From Bacteroidota bacterium (GTDB lineage: Bacteria > Bacteroidota > Ignavibacteria > Tepidaquicellales > Tepidaquicellaceae), in assembly GCA_018266835.1 (NCBI GenBank), contig JAFDZP010000002.1, positions 843,302 through 907,301 on the forward strand: a stretch of DNA of 64,000 bases. Direction: 5' to 3'. The translations under genes and the position numbers were made by a program. Positions 1 to 7,894 of this stretch are shown here, one piece after another. Position 1 is the first letter of the stretch. Each line of letters opens with the position of its first letter. Under the pieces are notes generated by a model. That model was not told the origin of the DNA, did no database searches, and was given only the letters and a program-made list of their open reading frames with translations.

Positions 1-1050
1 AATGAGGATTGGCTTATGTCCGGAGGAAATCTGCAGAAGACCAATATATCCAATTCGAAAGAAAACCTTACTCCGCCATTTAATTTATTATGGGAGTACA
101 GCCTCGAAGCAGGAATTTCCAAAAACAGCATTTCTGCAAGCGACGGAGTTGTTTTTATAAATACTCTGCACGGTGAATTACAGGCGTTAAATATTTCAAA
201 CGGTAAAAGTCTCGGCAATTACGGAGACCTTGGCAAAGCAGCGTTCTCAACTCCGCTGATATATAAAAATTATGTTATCTGTACATTCTCAGGTGATAAG
301 GAAAGCTCACTACTTTGTTATGATTTAAAAAGAGGGAAAGAAGTCTGGAGAAAAAATTTATATAATATAGAAGCATCACCAATATTAGTAGAAGATAATA
401 TTTTAGTGAGCACAGCCGAAGGTGAAATAGTAAAATTAAATTTGAAAGACGGCAAAGAGGTTTGGAGTTTCGAAATAAAAAATTCAAAGTATGGATTTTA
501 TAATTCGCCTACTTACTATGATAATAAAGTCTATTGCGGCTCTACTGATGGTAACATTTACAGCGTAAATTTTTCTGACGGCAAAGAAATCTGGGAATAT
601 AAAACCAAAGCAAGTATATACGCTGATGTTTCAATTTATAATAACAAAATTTACTGCGGTTCTGACGATAAAAATTTATACTGTTTAGATACAGTAGGAA
701 AATTAGTATGGTCAAAAAATTTAAACTCCAAAATAATTTCTTCGCCGGGGTTTTATAATAACAACGCAATCGTAAGTACTGTAAGCGGATATATCTACTC
801 ATTCAACGAAGATACGGGAAATGAAAACTGGAAATTTGAAACTAAGGGAGCAATACACGCATCCCCTTTAATAAAAGATAACAAAATTTTCATCGGCTCT
901 TATGATTTTAACTTCTACTGCCTGGGAGCAGAAGACGGAGCAGAACTCTGGAGATATAAAACCGAAGGAAGAATCCGCTCTAGCGCAGTCGTCTGGAAAA
1001 ATTATATACTCGTCGGCAGCGACCCGAAATATTTTTATTGCTTCAAATAA
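1..1050 (+). CDS. PQQ-like beta-propeller repeat protein (N-terminus cut by window edge)
   Basis: The frame is open to base 1, and the residues before the first ATG at base 16 (ending DWLMSGGN) look like the usual opening of PQQ-propeller proteins, so the true start probably lies upstream. About eight blades are visible, each with a pattern such as IYCGSDDKNLYCLD followed by GKxxW, which is the tryptophan-docking repeat of PQQ/BamB-like propellers. No catalytic domain or signal peptide is visible in the part present. Such proteins can be scaffolds, BamB-like lipoproteins or sensor domains; the substrate cannot be told. The next gene starts 4 bases after the stop, so the two are probably co-transcribed. 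Confidence 0.8.
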   Translation, partial: NEDWLMSGGNLQKTNISNSKENLTPPFNLLWEYSLEAGISKNSISASDGVVFINTLHGELQALNISNGKSLGNYGDLGKAAFSTPLIYKNYVICTFSGDKESSLLCYDLKRGKEVWRKNLYNIEASPILVEDNILVSTAEGEIVKLNLKDGKEVWSFEIKNSKYGFYNSPTYYDNKVYCGSTDGNIYSVNFSDGKEIWEYKTKASIYADVSIYNNKIYCGSDDKNLYCLDTVGKLVWSKNLNSKIISSPGFYNNNAIVSTVSGYIYSFNEDTGNENWKFETKGAIHASPLIKDNKIFIGSYDFNFYCLGAEDGAELWRYKTEGRIRSSAVVWKNYILVGSDPKYFYCFK

Positions 1051-1054
1051 TTTA

Positions 1055-1825
1055 ATGAAAAGAAATTTTTTAATATTAATATTTTTAATTTTATCCTCAT
1101 CCCTTTTCGCACAAAGTGATTCCTCTTTCTATAATCTGTCTGTAAATTCCCTTCCGGATAATTACGATGTTTACATTGATTCAACTTTGATAGGAAAAGC
1201 TCCCCTAGTTAATTATAAACTTAAACCTTCCGTTTATACTCTTAAAATTTTGAACTGGAGTTCACTAAAAGATTGGGAAACTGAAAGCAAAATTATAACA
1301 CTCGAATTAAAGAGCGATACTTCATTCACAGTAACTTTTCGGAATGAATATTTTATAAATACAGTCCCTTCAAATGCATCTGTAATAAAAAATGATTCTA
1401 CCTATGGCTTTACACCATTAAGACTATTTTCAAAAGAAAAATTGTCAGGTAACTTTATTTTAAGGAAAGAAGGCTACTTTGATAAGACTATAAACTTTGA
1501 TAACCTGGATTTCGGAAGGAACATTGTTGAGACACTCACTCCCTCAGGCATTACAAAAAATAATGTCTGGAAAAACAAGAACACAAACTTTAATGCTAAA
1601 AGAAATTTTCCGCTGATAGGAATTTTAGGTGCAGCTATTGCAGGAACAACATTTGGGACTTTCCATTTCAAATCCGTTGCTAACGACGCATACGACAGAT
1701 ACTTAATTACATACAATCAGGCTGACTATGACGAATCAAAAACTAATGATACTTACTCAGTTATTTTTTTAATTGCAACTCAGATTACTCTCGGAGCATT
1801 AGTTTACTTTCTATTTGGAGATTAA
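1055..1825 (+). CDS. Exported PEGA-domain-like membrane protein
   Basis: I chose the ATG at 1055 rather than an upstream in-frame start at 902 because it begins a clean signal peptide (MKRNFLILIFLILSSSLFA, cut before QSD) and because the longer form would overlap the previous gene by 149 bases. The 256-residue product has two consecutive PEGA-like beta segments (about residues 25-95 and 100-150, with features such as VYIDSTLIGKAP and a KEGYFDKTI stretch). Two hydrophobic segments follow near the C-terminus, around residues 185-205 and 230-253. PEGA domains are usually surface or cell-wall associated modules. The function is unknown; the tight link to the PQQ propeller gene suggests a shared envelope role. 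Its end overlaps the convergent transporter gene by 4 bases. Confidence 0.65.
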   Translation: MKRNFLILIFLILSSSLFAQSDSSFYNLSVNSLPDNYDVYIDSTLIGKAPLVNYKLKPSVYTLKILNWSSLKDWETESKIITLELKSDTSFTVTFRNEYFINTVPSNASVIKNDSTYGFTPLRLFSKEKLSGNFILRKEGYFDKTINFDNLDFGRNIVETLTPSGITKNNVWKNKNTNFNAKRNFPLIGILGAAIAGTTFGTFHFKSVANDAYDRYLITYNQADYDESKTNDTYSVIFLIATQITLGALVYFLFGD

Positions 1826-2721
1826 TCTATTATCATAGTTTTTTCACTCGGCTTACTTATCAAATTTCTCCATAGTATCGCTCCAAGTATTACACATGCT
1901 CCTGCAATTGCAAAAACTGAAGGCTTCTCTCCCACTCCGAAAAATACCCATATAGGATTGAATATCGCCTCAAGCGTTCCTATAATCATTGACTCCGTTG
2001 CGCTTACATACTTTATCCCTTCATTAAAAATCATATAACTAATACCTATCTGCACTGCACCAAGAAAAATAAGTATCACTGTCTGATTAAAATTCAAACT
2101 CAGATGCGGAAAAATTATCGGAAGACAGATTAATCCCACTAAAAAATTTCCCATTACAACATTGCTTATTGTATCCTCACTCTGGTGCTTCTGTTTTTTC
2201 CATTTAAGAAAAAGTGTGAACGCCGCAAAACACATACCAGAAAGTATTGCAAGCAGGTTGCCGTATATATTTCCAAGCTCTATTCTTCCCATGAAAAATA
2301 ACGCCATACCTAAAATAACAACCAGCACAGTGATTAAATTTCTTTTATCAAATTTTGTTTTAAATATTAACGGCTCAGCTATCACTAAATATATAGGAGC
2401 GCCGAACTGCAGAAATATTGCATTGGCCGCAGTCGTCAGCTTAGTTGCGGCTACAAATAAAATTAATATGCCTGCAAATGTTATAAAGCATAGGACTGAA
2501 ATTAAATCGAAAGAATATTTTACCTTCTGCCCTCTTGCTGCGCTTATCACTACAATAGTAAGTGCGGCAATCATCGAGCGGTAAAATGATATCTGAAAGG
2601 CATCAAGCTCTTTAAGCACTTTTATAAAAAGTCCGCCCGTACTCCAAAAACATGCGGCAATGGAAATAAGCACAAGTCCTTTTCTGTGAGCGGGAATTTT
2701 ACCTAAGAGCTTTGATATCAT
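1822..2721 (-). CDS. EamA/DMT-family membrane transporter
   Basis: The product has about ten hydrophobic segments in two five-helix halves, with typical EamA features: the ACFWSTGGLFIKVL opening helix, an FYRSMIAALT stretch, and the second-half GTLEAIFNPIWVFFGVGE segment. Proteins of this drug/metabolite transporter family export amino acids, metabolites or drugs across the inner membrane; the substrate cannot be predicted. A longer form would begin with a TTG at 2739, but that codon lies in the U-tract of the upstream gene's terminator, so I prefer the ATG at 2721 (MISKLLGK), giving 299 residues. The ends of this gene and the convergent PEGA gene overlap by 4 bases. Confidence 0.85.
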   Translation of the reverse strand: MISKLLGKIPAHRKGLVLISIAACFWSTGGLFIKVLKELDAFQISFYRSMIAALTIVVISAARGQKVKYSFDLISVLCFITFAGILILFVAATKLTTAANAIFLQFGAPIYLVIAEPLIFKTKFDKRNLITVLVVILGMALFFMGRIELGNIYGNLLAILSGMCFAAFTLFLKWKKQKHQSEDTISNVVMGNFLVGLICLPIIFPHLSLNFNQTVILIFLGAVQIGISYMIFNEGIKYVSATESMIIGTLEAIFNPIWVFFGVGEKPSVFAIAGACVILGAILWRNLISKPSEKTMIID

Positions 2722-2737
2722 TGGTGTGCTATAATAC

Positions 2738-2763
2738 AAAAATCCCGCCTTTCAGCGGGATTA
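2738..2763 (-). terminator. Rho-independent terminator of the threonine dehydrogenase gene
   Basis: An AATCCCGC/GCGGGATT stem with a short loop (2741-2762) is followed on the minus strand by a run of T. It lies 19 bases after the stop of the dehydrogenase gene and just before the transporter start. Confidence 0.85.
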
Positions 2764-2781
2764 AAATTACTTCAAGTTTTA

Positions 2782-3729
2782 TTATTTTACTTTTTTCTTT
2801 ATTTCATCCAGCATTATCTTAGTCATTTTTTTCAGGTCGTATTTATGCTTCCAGCCCCAGTCCTTTGCAGCGACTTTATCATCAATGGATTTCGGCCATG
2901 AGTCTGCTATTCTTTGCCTGAAGTCAGGCTTGTATGTAATCTTAAATGTTGGAATATGTTTTTTTATCTCGGCTGCTAATTGCTTCGGATCAAAACTTAT
3001 TCCGCCTAAGTTATAACTTGAGCGTACTGATAATTTCTTCGCATCAGCTTCCATTAAATCAATTGTTGCATTAATTGCATCGGGCATGAACATCATTGGC
3101 AATGCAGTATTTTCTTTTAAGAAACATTCGTACTTCCCTTTCTTTATTGCATCGTAAAAAATTTCCACTGCGTAGTCAGTTGTTCCGCCGCCCGCCTCAG
3201 TCTTATAACTTATCAAGCCGGGATATCTTATGCTTCTCACATCAATTTTATATCTGTTGAAATAATATTCCGCCCATCGTTCGCCTGCCTGTTTGCTGAT
3301 GCCGTAAACTGTGTTCGGCTCCATCACTGTAAACTGCGGTGTTTTTACTTTAGGTGTAGTATTACCGAATACTGCAATTGAGCTAGGCCAGAAAACTTTT
3401 TTTATTCCGACTTCCCTCGATAAATCCAGTATGTTCAGCAAACTTTTCATATTAATATCCCATGCCTGCAGCGGAAGACGCTCTGCATTTCCCGATAGCA
3501 CTGCTGCAAGTAAATATATCTGAGTAATTTTATATCTTATAACGAAGTGAATTAATCTTTTATCATCCATAACATCAAGAAGCTGAAACGGACCTCCTTC
3601 AATTATATCCTGCGGCGCCTGACGTATATCAGTTGCAAAAACATTCGATGCTCCGTAAACTTTACGGAGTGCCGTTGTGAGTTCGGAGCCAATCTGCCCT
3701 GCTGCCCCTATAACAAGAATTTTTTCCAT
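2782..3729 (-). CDS. tdh: L-threonine 3-dehydrogenase, extended SDR type
   Basis: The 315-residue protein oxidises L-threonine to 2-amino-3-ketobutyrate with NAD, feeding glycine and acetyl-CoA formation in the cytoplasm. It has the extended-SDR nucleotide motif GAAGQIG near the N-terminus, the catalytic YGISK pair (Tyr-xxx-Lys), and the YPGLISYK and AGGGTTDYAVEI segments that mark the UDP-galactose-epimerase-like threonine dehydrogenases rather than zinc-type Tdh. Length matches that family. No kbl partner gene is adjacent. A TATAAT-like hexamer 19 bases before the start lies in a repeat that also stands before arr, so the two genes may share promoter sequence. Confidence 0.88.
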   Translation of the reverse strand: MEKILVIGAAGQIGSELTTALRKVYGASNVFATDIRQAPQDIIEGGPFQLLDVMDDKRLIHFVIRYKITQIYLLAAVLSGNAERLPLQAWDINMKSLLNILDLSREVGIKKVFWPSSIAVFGNTTPKVKTPQFTVMEPNTVYGISKQAGERWAEYYFNRYKIDVRSIRYPGLISYKTEAGGGTTDYAVEIFYDAIKKGKYECFLKENTALPMMFMPDAINATIDLMEADAKKLSVRSSYNLGGISFDPKQLAAEIKKHIPTFKITYKPDFRQRIADSWPKSIDDKVAAKDWGWKHKYDLKKMTKIMLDEIKKKVK

Positions 3730-3740
3730 AAGTGAATATG

Positions 3741-3797
3741 TTGTAAAAATTATAGATGAAATAAAATTGGAAAATTAAAAGAAAGTTTAAAGTGAGA
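3741..3797. repeat. Direct repeat copy 1 upstream of threonine dehydrogenase (57 bp)
   Basis: This A/T-rich sequence matches 4351-4406 with three substitutions and one single-base gap by my alignment. Read on the minus strand it contains TATAAT (3754-3749) and ends 11 bases before the dehydrogenase ATG, so it may be a duplicated promoter or leader. Confidence 0.85.
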
Positions 3798-3853
3798 ATT
3801 GATAACATTTTTGTTACACTATAAAAAGAGAATAACCTGCTTACGTGTTGAAA

Positions 3854-4306
3854 TCAATCCTCGTCATTTAATGAATTGATGCCTTGCTCCTTCAGACGTT
3901 CCAATGCATCTTTCATTTCTTTAAGCCGCTCTGCAGGATGCCCTTGCCAGACTGTTACTTCTCCTATAATTTTAAAAGGATAAACAGAGCGAAAAGATTT
4001 TGTGGGATTGCCCGGAAATTTTTTATCCGTTAAGTCAGGGTCGTCTTCAATTTCTCCTGTAGGCTCAACTAAATAAATTCTTTCCCTTCCCTCTCCAACA
4101 GATAGTTCAGCGCCCCAGATTGCTGCGTCCAGTGTGGCAGTGAGGAAAATATACTTTGCATTTTTTCTCTGACCAAAGTTCGACGTATAACCCGGCGCAA
4201 TCAAATCACCAATTTTCAAATCGGCTTTTGTCCCGTGAAAGTAAGTTTGTATAAAAGGCGTAGCGCCTTCTCCGTTAAATTTAATTTCGTGTTTTTGTTC
4301 TTTCAT
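3854..4306 (-). CDS. arr: NAD(+)-rifampin ADP-ribosyltransferase Arr
   Basis: The 150-residue product matches the Arr family in length and layout: the TYFHGTKADLKIGDLI opening that holds the catalytic-site His, the GYTSNFG segment, the AKYIFLTATLDAAIWGAELS core, and the GRERIYLVEPTGEIEDDPDL stretch, ending in a GEVTVWQGHP tail. Characterised Arr enzymes transfer ADP-ribose from NAD to rifamycins and inactivate them in the cytoplasm. Environmental homologues are common and not all have been tested for resistance. It is monocistronic on the minus strand. Near-identical 57-bp repeats sit on both sides (3741-3797 and 4351-4406). I see no integron site, transposase or base-composition shift. Confidence 0.88.
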   Translation of the reverse strand: MKEQKHEIKFNGEGATPFIQTYFHGTKADLKIGDLIAPGYTSNFGQRKNAKYIFLTATLDAAIWGAELSVGEGRERIYLVEPTGEIEDDPDLTDKKFPGNPTKSFRSVYPFKIIGEVTVWQGHPAERLKEMKDALERLKEQGINSLNDED

Positions 4307-4350
4307 TTTATAAATTCAATTAACAGTAGTTTTTAAGTATTGAAAATATA

Positions 4351-4406
4351 TTCTAAAAATTATTGATAAATAAAATTGGAAAATTAAAAAAAAGTTTAAA
4401 GTGAGA
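4351..4406. repeat. Direct repeat copy 2 upstream of arr (56 bp)
   Basis: This is the partner of 3741-3797, about 93 percent identical by my alignment. It lies 44 bases upstream of the arr ATG on the minus strand and carries AATAAT where copy 1 has TATAAT. Confidence 0.85.
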
Positions 4407-4584
4407 TTCTATACTTATTTCCTATAGAATTTTTTGCTTAAGAAAACATATATTTGGATTTAAAATAAATTACATTTTTACTATATATAATCTACAGCAT
4501 TTCCACCCCTGTATTTGAGCTGTGAAAAATAAATCAAACTGCTTAATTCAATTGAGCTGAAAACGATTTTAAATTTTTCAAGTT

Positions 4585-7500
4585 ATGGAAAAGATTTTAA
4601 CCCTAGATCCAGAGACTGAAAAGCTCTATAAAAATCTATTCGAAAAAAATCCCTCCTGTATCTATATATATAATTGTGACACACACCGGATACTCGACGT
4701 TAATGAAGCAACAATAAATACCTACGGCTATACTAAAGATGAGTTTTTAAAAATGTCGGTGAAAGATTTATGTACACCGGAAGATTCTCAAAAATTGGAG
4801 AATGCTGTAAGGAATCTAATTGAAGATTATAAAACAGGAATCTGGAGGCATAGAAAGAAAAGCGGCGAGATAATTACAGTTGAAATAAAATCAGTGAAAA
4901 TTTCTTTCAAAGGACAGGATGCTGTGATTTCAATTCCTAACGACATTACAGAAAAAGTAAAAAAGGAAGAAGAGATAAATAAACTCAATGCAAATCTTAT
5001 CCTGCTCAACGAAGATTTAAGAAATAATGAGGTACGTCTCAAAGCTGCTCAAGAGGCAGGGAAAATAGGATACTGGGAATATAATTTTAAAGATGAGCTT
5101 TACTATATATCCGATGCGCTTTTTAAAATTTTCGGAATACCATATAAACCCGGACCTGTGAAAAGAGATGTGCTTACACCAAAAGTTCATCCTGATGATT
5201 TATCTATTGTGAGAGGAGCAGTTCTTCAGGCTCAATTATACAGTGAGTTTAATGATTACACGTACAGAATAATTAGTGACGATGGGAGTTATAAGTATGT
5301 TTACACTAAAGGTGAAGTAGTTAAGGATAAGAACGGACTGCCTGAGAAAATATTCGGAGTCTCTATGGATATCACCGAACGCGAAATAGACAGACAGGAA
5401 CTAGTAAGACATTCTAATAATATTGATATAATACTCAGGAGCATTACGGATATTTTTTATATTGTGGACAGGAACTTTTTCATTTTATTTGCAAATGAAG
5501 CTGTTGAGAAATTAACAGGTCTTTCAAAAGAAGAACTCCAAGGAAAAAACGTATGGAAAATATTTGAAGATGTCGATCTCTCAATTCCTAAAAAATATTT
5601 TCAGATCGCACTTGAGGATAATAAAGCCACTCAGTTCGATATGGAGTACCATGGAATAATATTCCGTGTTTTCATCTATCCTTCCGAAATAGGGCTCGCA
5701 GTTTCAGGTAAAGATGTTACTGAACATGTCAGGACTCAGCAAGAACTTTCACAACAGGTAAATAATATAAATATTATTCTTGCCAGCATTACTGACCCAT
5801 TCTTTATTATTGATAACAATTACAATTTTATCTTTGCGAATTCTGCTCTTGTAAAGTTAACAGGTCATGAACTGAATGAACTCATCGGCAAAAAACTCTG
5901 GCCGATTTTCATTCAGCAGAACGAAGACTTCACAAATTTGCGCAGAGGTTTGGAAAAATCCCTTAAGGAAAAAGTCACTGCAGAACTTGAATTTACCTAT
6001 AGCGGCAGGACCTTCTATACTCATGTTTATCCTTCTGAAATAGGACTTGCAGTTTCATGCAGTGATATTACTACAAGGAAAAAATCAGAAGAAGAGCTTA
6101 AGCTTAGCACAAAGTTTATAAAACAAATAAGTGATACCATGCCAGGAGTGATTTTTCAAACCGAATATGATAAAGATTTTAATGCAAGATTTAATTATAT
6201 AAGCCGTAAGGTGGAAGAGTTTACCGGATATACTGCTGAAGAGATACTGAATGATTACAAAAAGCATCTCAGCGCAATACACAAAGATGATTTAGAATCA
6301 TTTAATATCGCCAGAAATAATATTGCAAACTTTAAAGGATTTACCGTTAAATACAGATACATTAATAGTAAAACTTCCGAGACAAAATGGGTACGTGTAA
6401 CTGCAATTCCATCAAGACTTTCGAATGGAAATATTATTGCAAACGGCATTCTTCTTGATATTTCTGAAAGCGAGAATTATTATAATGAACTGGAAAAATC
6501 AAATCAGAGATACGAGTATATATCGCAAGCTACAAATGAAACAATCTGGGATATGGATGTAAAAACCAGTATTGTAACTTTAGGAGGCGCTTATAAAGAA
6601 ATGTACGGAACTTCTTTTCCGAATAATCAGATTGACGGGTATGAGGCAGAAAAATTTATTCACCCCGATGATATTCAGCAAATGCTTGACCAGATGGCAG
6701 AAGTTGTTGCAAACCGGAAAAATTTTCTTGAAGAACGTTACAGGCTTTGCAGAGCAGACGGAAGCATTATTTACGTTTACGAAAGAGGTTATATTTTCTA
6801 TGAAGAAGGAAGTAATATTCCTGTAAGGATTTTAGGAACCATGCAGGATGTAACCGCACTTAAACTCGCAGAAATAGAAAGAGAAAAAATTATTACTGAC
6901 CTTATGAAAAGGAATAAGGCGCATGAACAGTTTAGCTATATTGTCTCCCATAATATAAGAGCTCCGCTTGCAAATATTCTTGGTTTATGTACTATGTTCA
7001 ATGAAGACAGCATTGATGCAGAAACTAAACAAGAGTTAATTTCCATGATACTGACATCTTCTAACCGTCTTGATGAAGTAGTCAAGGATATGAACCAAAT
7101 ACTTATTATCAATAAAAACTTTGATGAGAAAAAAACAGAAGTATTTTTTGATACTATCCTTGAAGAAGTTAAAAAAATTGAAGAACACGGCATAAAAAAA
7201 TCAGATATAAAAATTATGTCAGATTTTAAAAAATCATCTTCAATTTTTGCCGTTAAAAGTAGTGTTCAAAGTATCTTTCAGAATTTAATAAGCAACAGCA
7301 TAAAATTTAAAAAAGTAAAAGAACCTCAGATAAAAATTACCTCAGATGCGGATAACGATTTTGTTTATCTTACCTTTGAAGATAATGGAATAGGGTTCAA
7401 TTACTTGAAACACCGGGATAAAATTTTTGGACTATATAACAAATTTCATCTTGAAACCGAAGGAAAAGGCGTAGGACTTTTTATGGTAAAGAAGCAGGTT

Positions 7501-7587
7501 GAAAATCTTGACGGGGAAATTTCAGTTGAAAGCGAAATAAACAAAGGAACTAAATTTTTAATAAAATTGAAGAAAGAAAACGGATAG
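4585..7587 (+). CDS. Cytoplasmic multi-PAS sensor histidine kinase
   Basis: The 1000-residue protein has no membrane segment or signal peptide. About six PAS/PAC modules run from residue 10 to 770; their PAC ends are recognisable (for example VSMDITERE, AVSGKDVTEH, AVSCSDITTRK, NGILLDISE, GTMQDVTALK). The kinase core follows: an H-box SHNIRAPLANI with the phospho-acceptor near His789, the N-box NLISNSIKFKK near 899, and the ATP lid EDNGIGFN and GKGVGLFMVKKQ near 958. There is no receiver domain and no response regulator next door, so it is an orphan kinase. Modules 3 and 4 are close paralogues sharing HVYPSEIGLAVS-like segments, which indicates internal duplication. The signal could be redox, light or a small molecule; no cofactor residues were identified. 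Confidence 0.9.
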   Translation: MEKILTLDPETEKLYKNLFEKNPSCIYIYNCDTHRILDVNEATINTYGYTKDEFLKMSVKDLCTPEDSQKLENAVRNLIEDYKTGIWRHRKKSGEIITVEIKSVKISFKGQDAVISIPNDITEKVKKEEEINKLNANLILLNEDLRNNEVRLKAAQEAGKIGYWEYNFKDELYYISDALFKIFGIPYKPGPVKRDVLTPKVHPDDLSIVRGAVLQAQLYSEFNDYTYRIISDDGSYKYVYTKGEVVKDKNGLPEKIFGVSMDITEREIDRQELVRHSNNIDIILRSITDIFYIVDRNFFILFANEAVEKLTGLSKEELQGKNVWKIFEDVDLSIPKKYFQIALEDNKATQFDMEYHGIIFRVFIYPSEIGLAVSGKDVTEHVRTQQELSQQVNNINIILASITDPFFIIDNNYNFIFANSALVKLTGHELNELIGKKLWPIFIQQNEDFTNLRRGLEKSLKEKVTAELEFTYSGRTFYTHVYPSEIGLAVSCSDITTRKKSEEELKLSTKFIKQISDTMPGVIFQTEYDKDFNARFNYISRKVEEFTGYTAEEILNDYKKHLSAIHKDDLESFNIARNNIANFKGFTVKYRYINSKTSETKWVRVTAIPSRLSNGNIIANGILLDISESENYYNELEKSNQRYEYISQATNETIWDMDVKTSIVTLGGAYKEMYGTSFPNNQIDGYEAEKFIHPDDIQQMLDQMAEVVANRKNFLEERYRLCRADGSIIYVYERGYIFYEEGSNIPVRILGTMQDVTALKLAEIEREKIITDLMKRNKAHEQFSYIVSHNIRAPLANILGLCTMFNEDSIDAETKQELISMILTSSNRLDEVVKDMNQILIINKNFDEKKTEVFFDTILEEVKKIEEHGIKKSDIKIMSDFKKSSSIFAVKSSVQSIFQNLISNSIKFKKVKEPQIKITSDADNDFVYLTFEDNGIGFNYLKHRDKIFGLYNKFHLETEGKGVGLFMVKKQVENLDGEISVESEINKGTKFLIKLKKENG

Positions 7588-7758
7588 ATTGCTTTTCTTT
7601 AATGAAGCTAACTATAATAAAGGTATTATCATAAGCAGTATATCTAAAAGCTAATAACGCCTAATGCTGGTAATAGGTAGGCAAAATAAATGTTATTTTT
7701 TCAGTAGGTTATTGCTAGGGCACCCGTAAAATTGATTGAAAAAACAATAAATTACTGA

Positions 7759-7784
7759 AAAACTTACGAGGGGGCGTAAGTTTT
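7759..7784. repeat. CTTACG/CGTAAG hairpin repeat, copy 1 (intact)
   Basis: A 10-bp stem AAAACTTACG/CGTAAGTTTT encloses the loop AGGGGG. The same G-rich loop and right-hand arm recur, in reverse orientation, at 25041-25060 and 47460-47480, so it looks like a small dispersed palindromic element. Confidence 0.7.
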
Positions 7785-7830
7785 GGGCTATTAAAAATCA
7801 GCAATTTAAAACGTCCTTGAATTAGGACAT

Positions 7831-7858
7831 AAAAAAAGCGGGAAAAACCCGCTTTTTT
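7831..7858. terminator. Bidirectional terminator between kinase and hydrolase genes
   Basis: A GCGGG/CCCGC stem with an AAAAA loop is flanked by seven A on the left and six T on the right, so it can stop transcription arriving from either the kinase gene (plus) or the hydrolase gene (minus). Confidence 0.85.
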
Positions 7859-7894
7859 CAATATCACTTTATCCTTGTTACTTTCTACTTTATT

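Larger units (their letters stand above)
7588..7894. other. Gene-free stretch with hairpins and a bidirectional terminator
   Basis: The 307 bases between the kinase and the hydrolase hold no credible gene. They contain the CTTACG/CGTAAG hairpin (7759-7784), a small GTCCT/AGGAC hairpin (7813-7828), the terminator at 7831-7858, and an inverted relative of the AAGTA-rich repeat around 7863-7893. Confidence 0.7.

Noticed and set aside
902..1054. Long N-terminal extension of the PEGA-like protein
   Set aside because: It would overlap the PQQ gene by 149 bases and hide the signal peptide behind 51 residues.
2722..2739. Longer EamA start at a TTG (2739)
   Set aside because: That codon lies in the U-tract of the upstream terminator; the ATG at 2721 is free of it.
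3854..4306. Integron or transposon carrying arr
   Set aside because: No attC-like site, integrase, transposase or terminal inverted repeats are visible; only the direct repeats are present.
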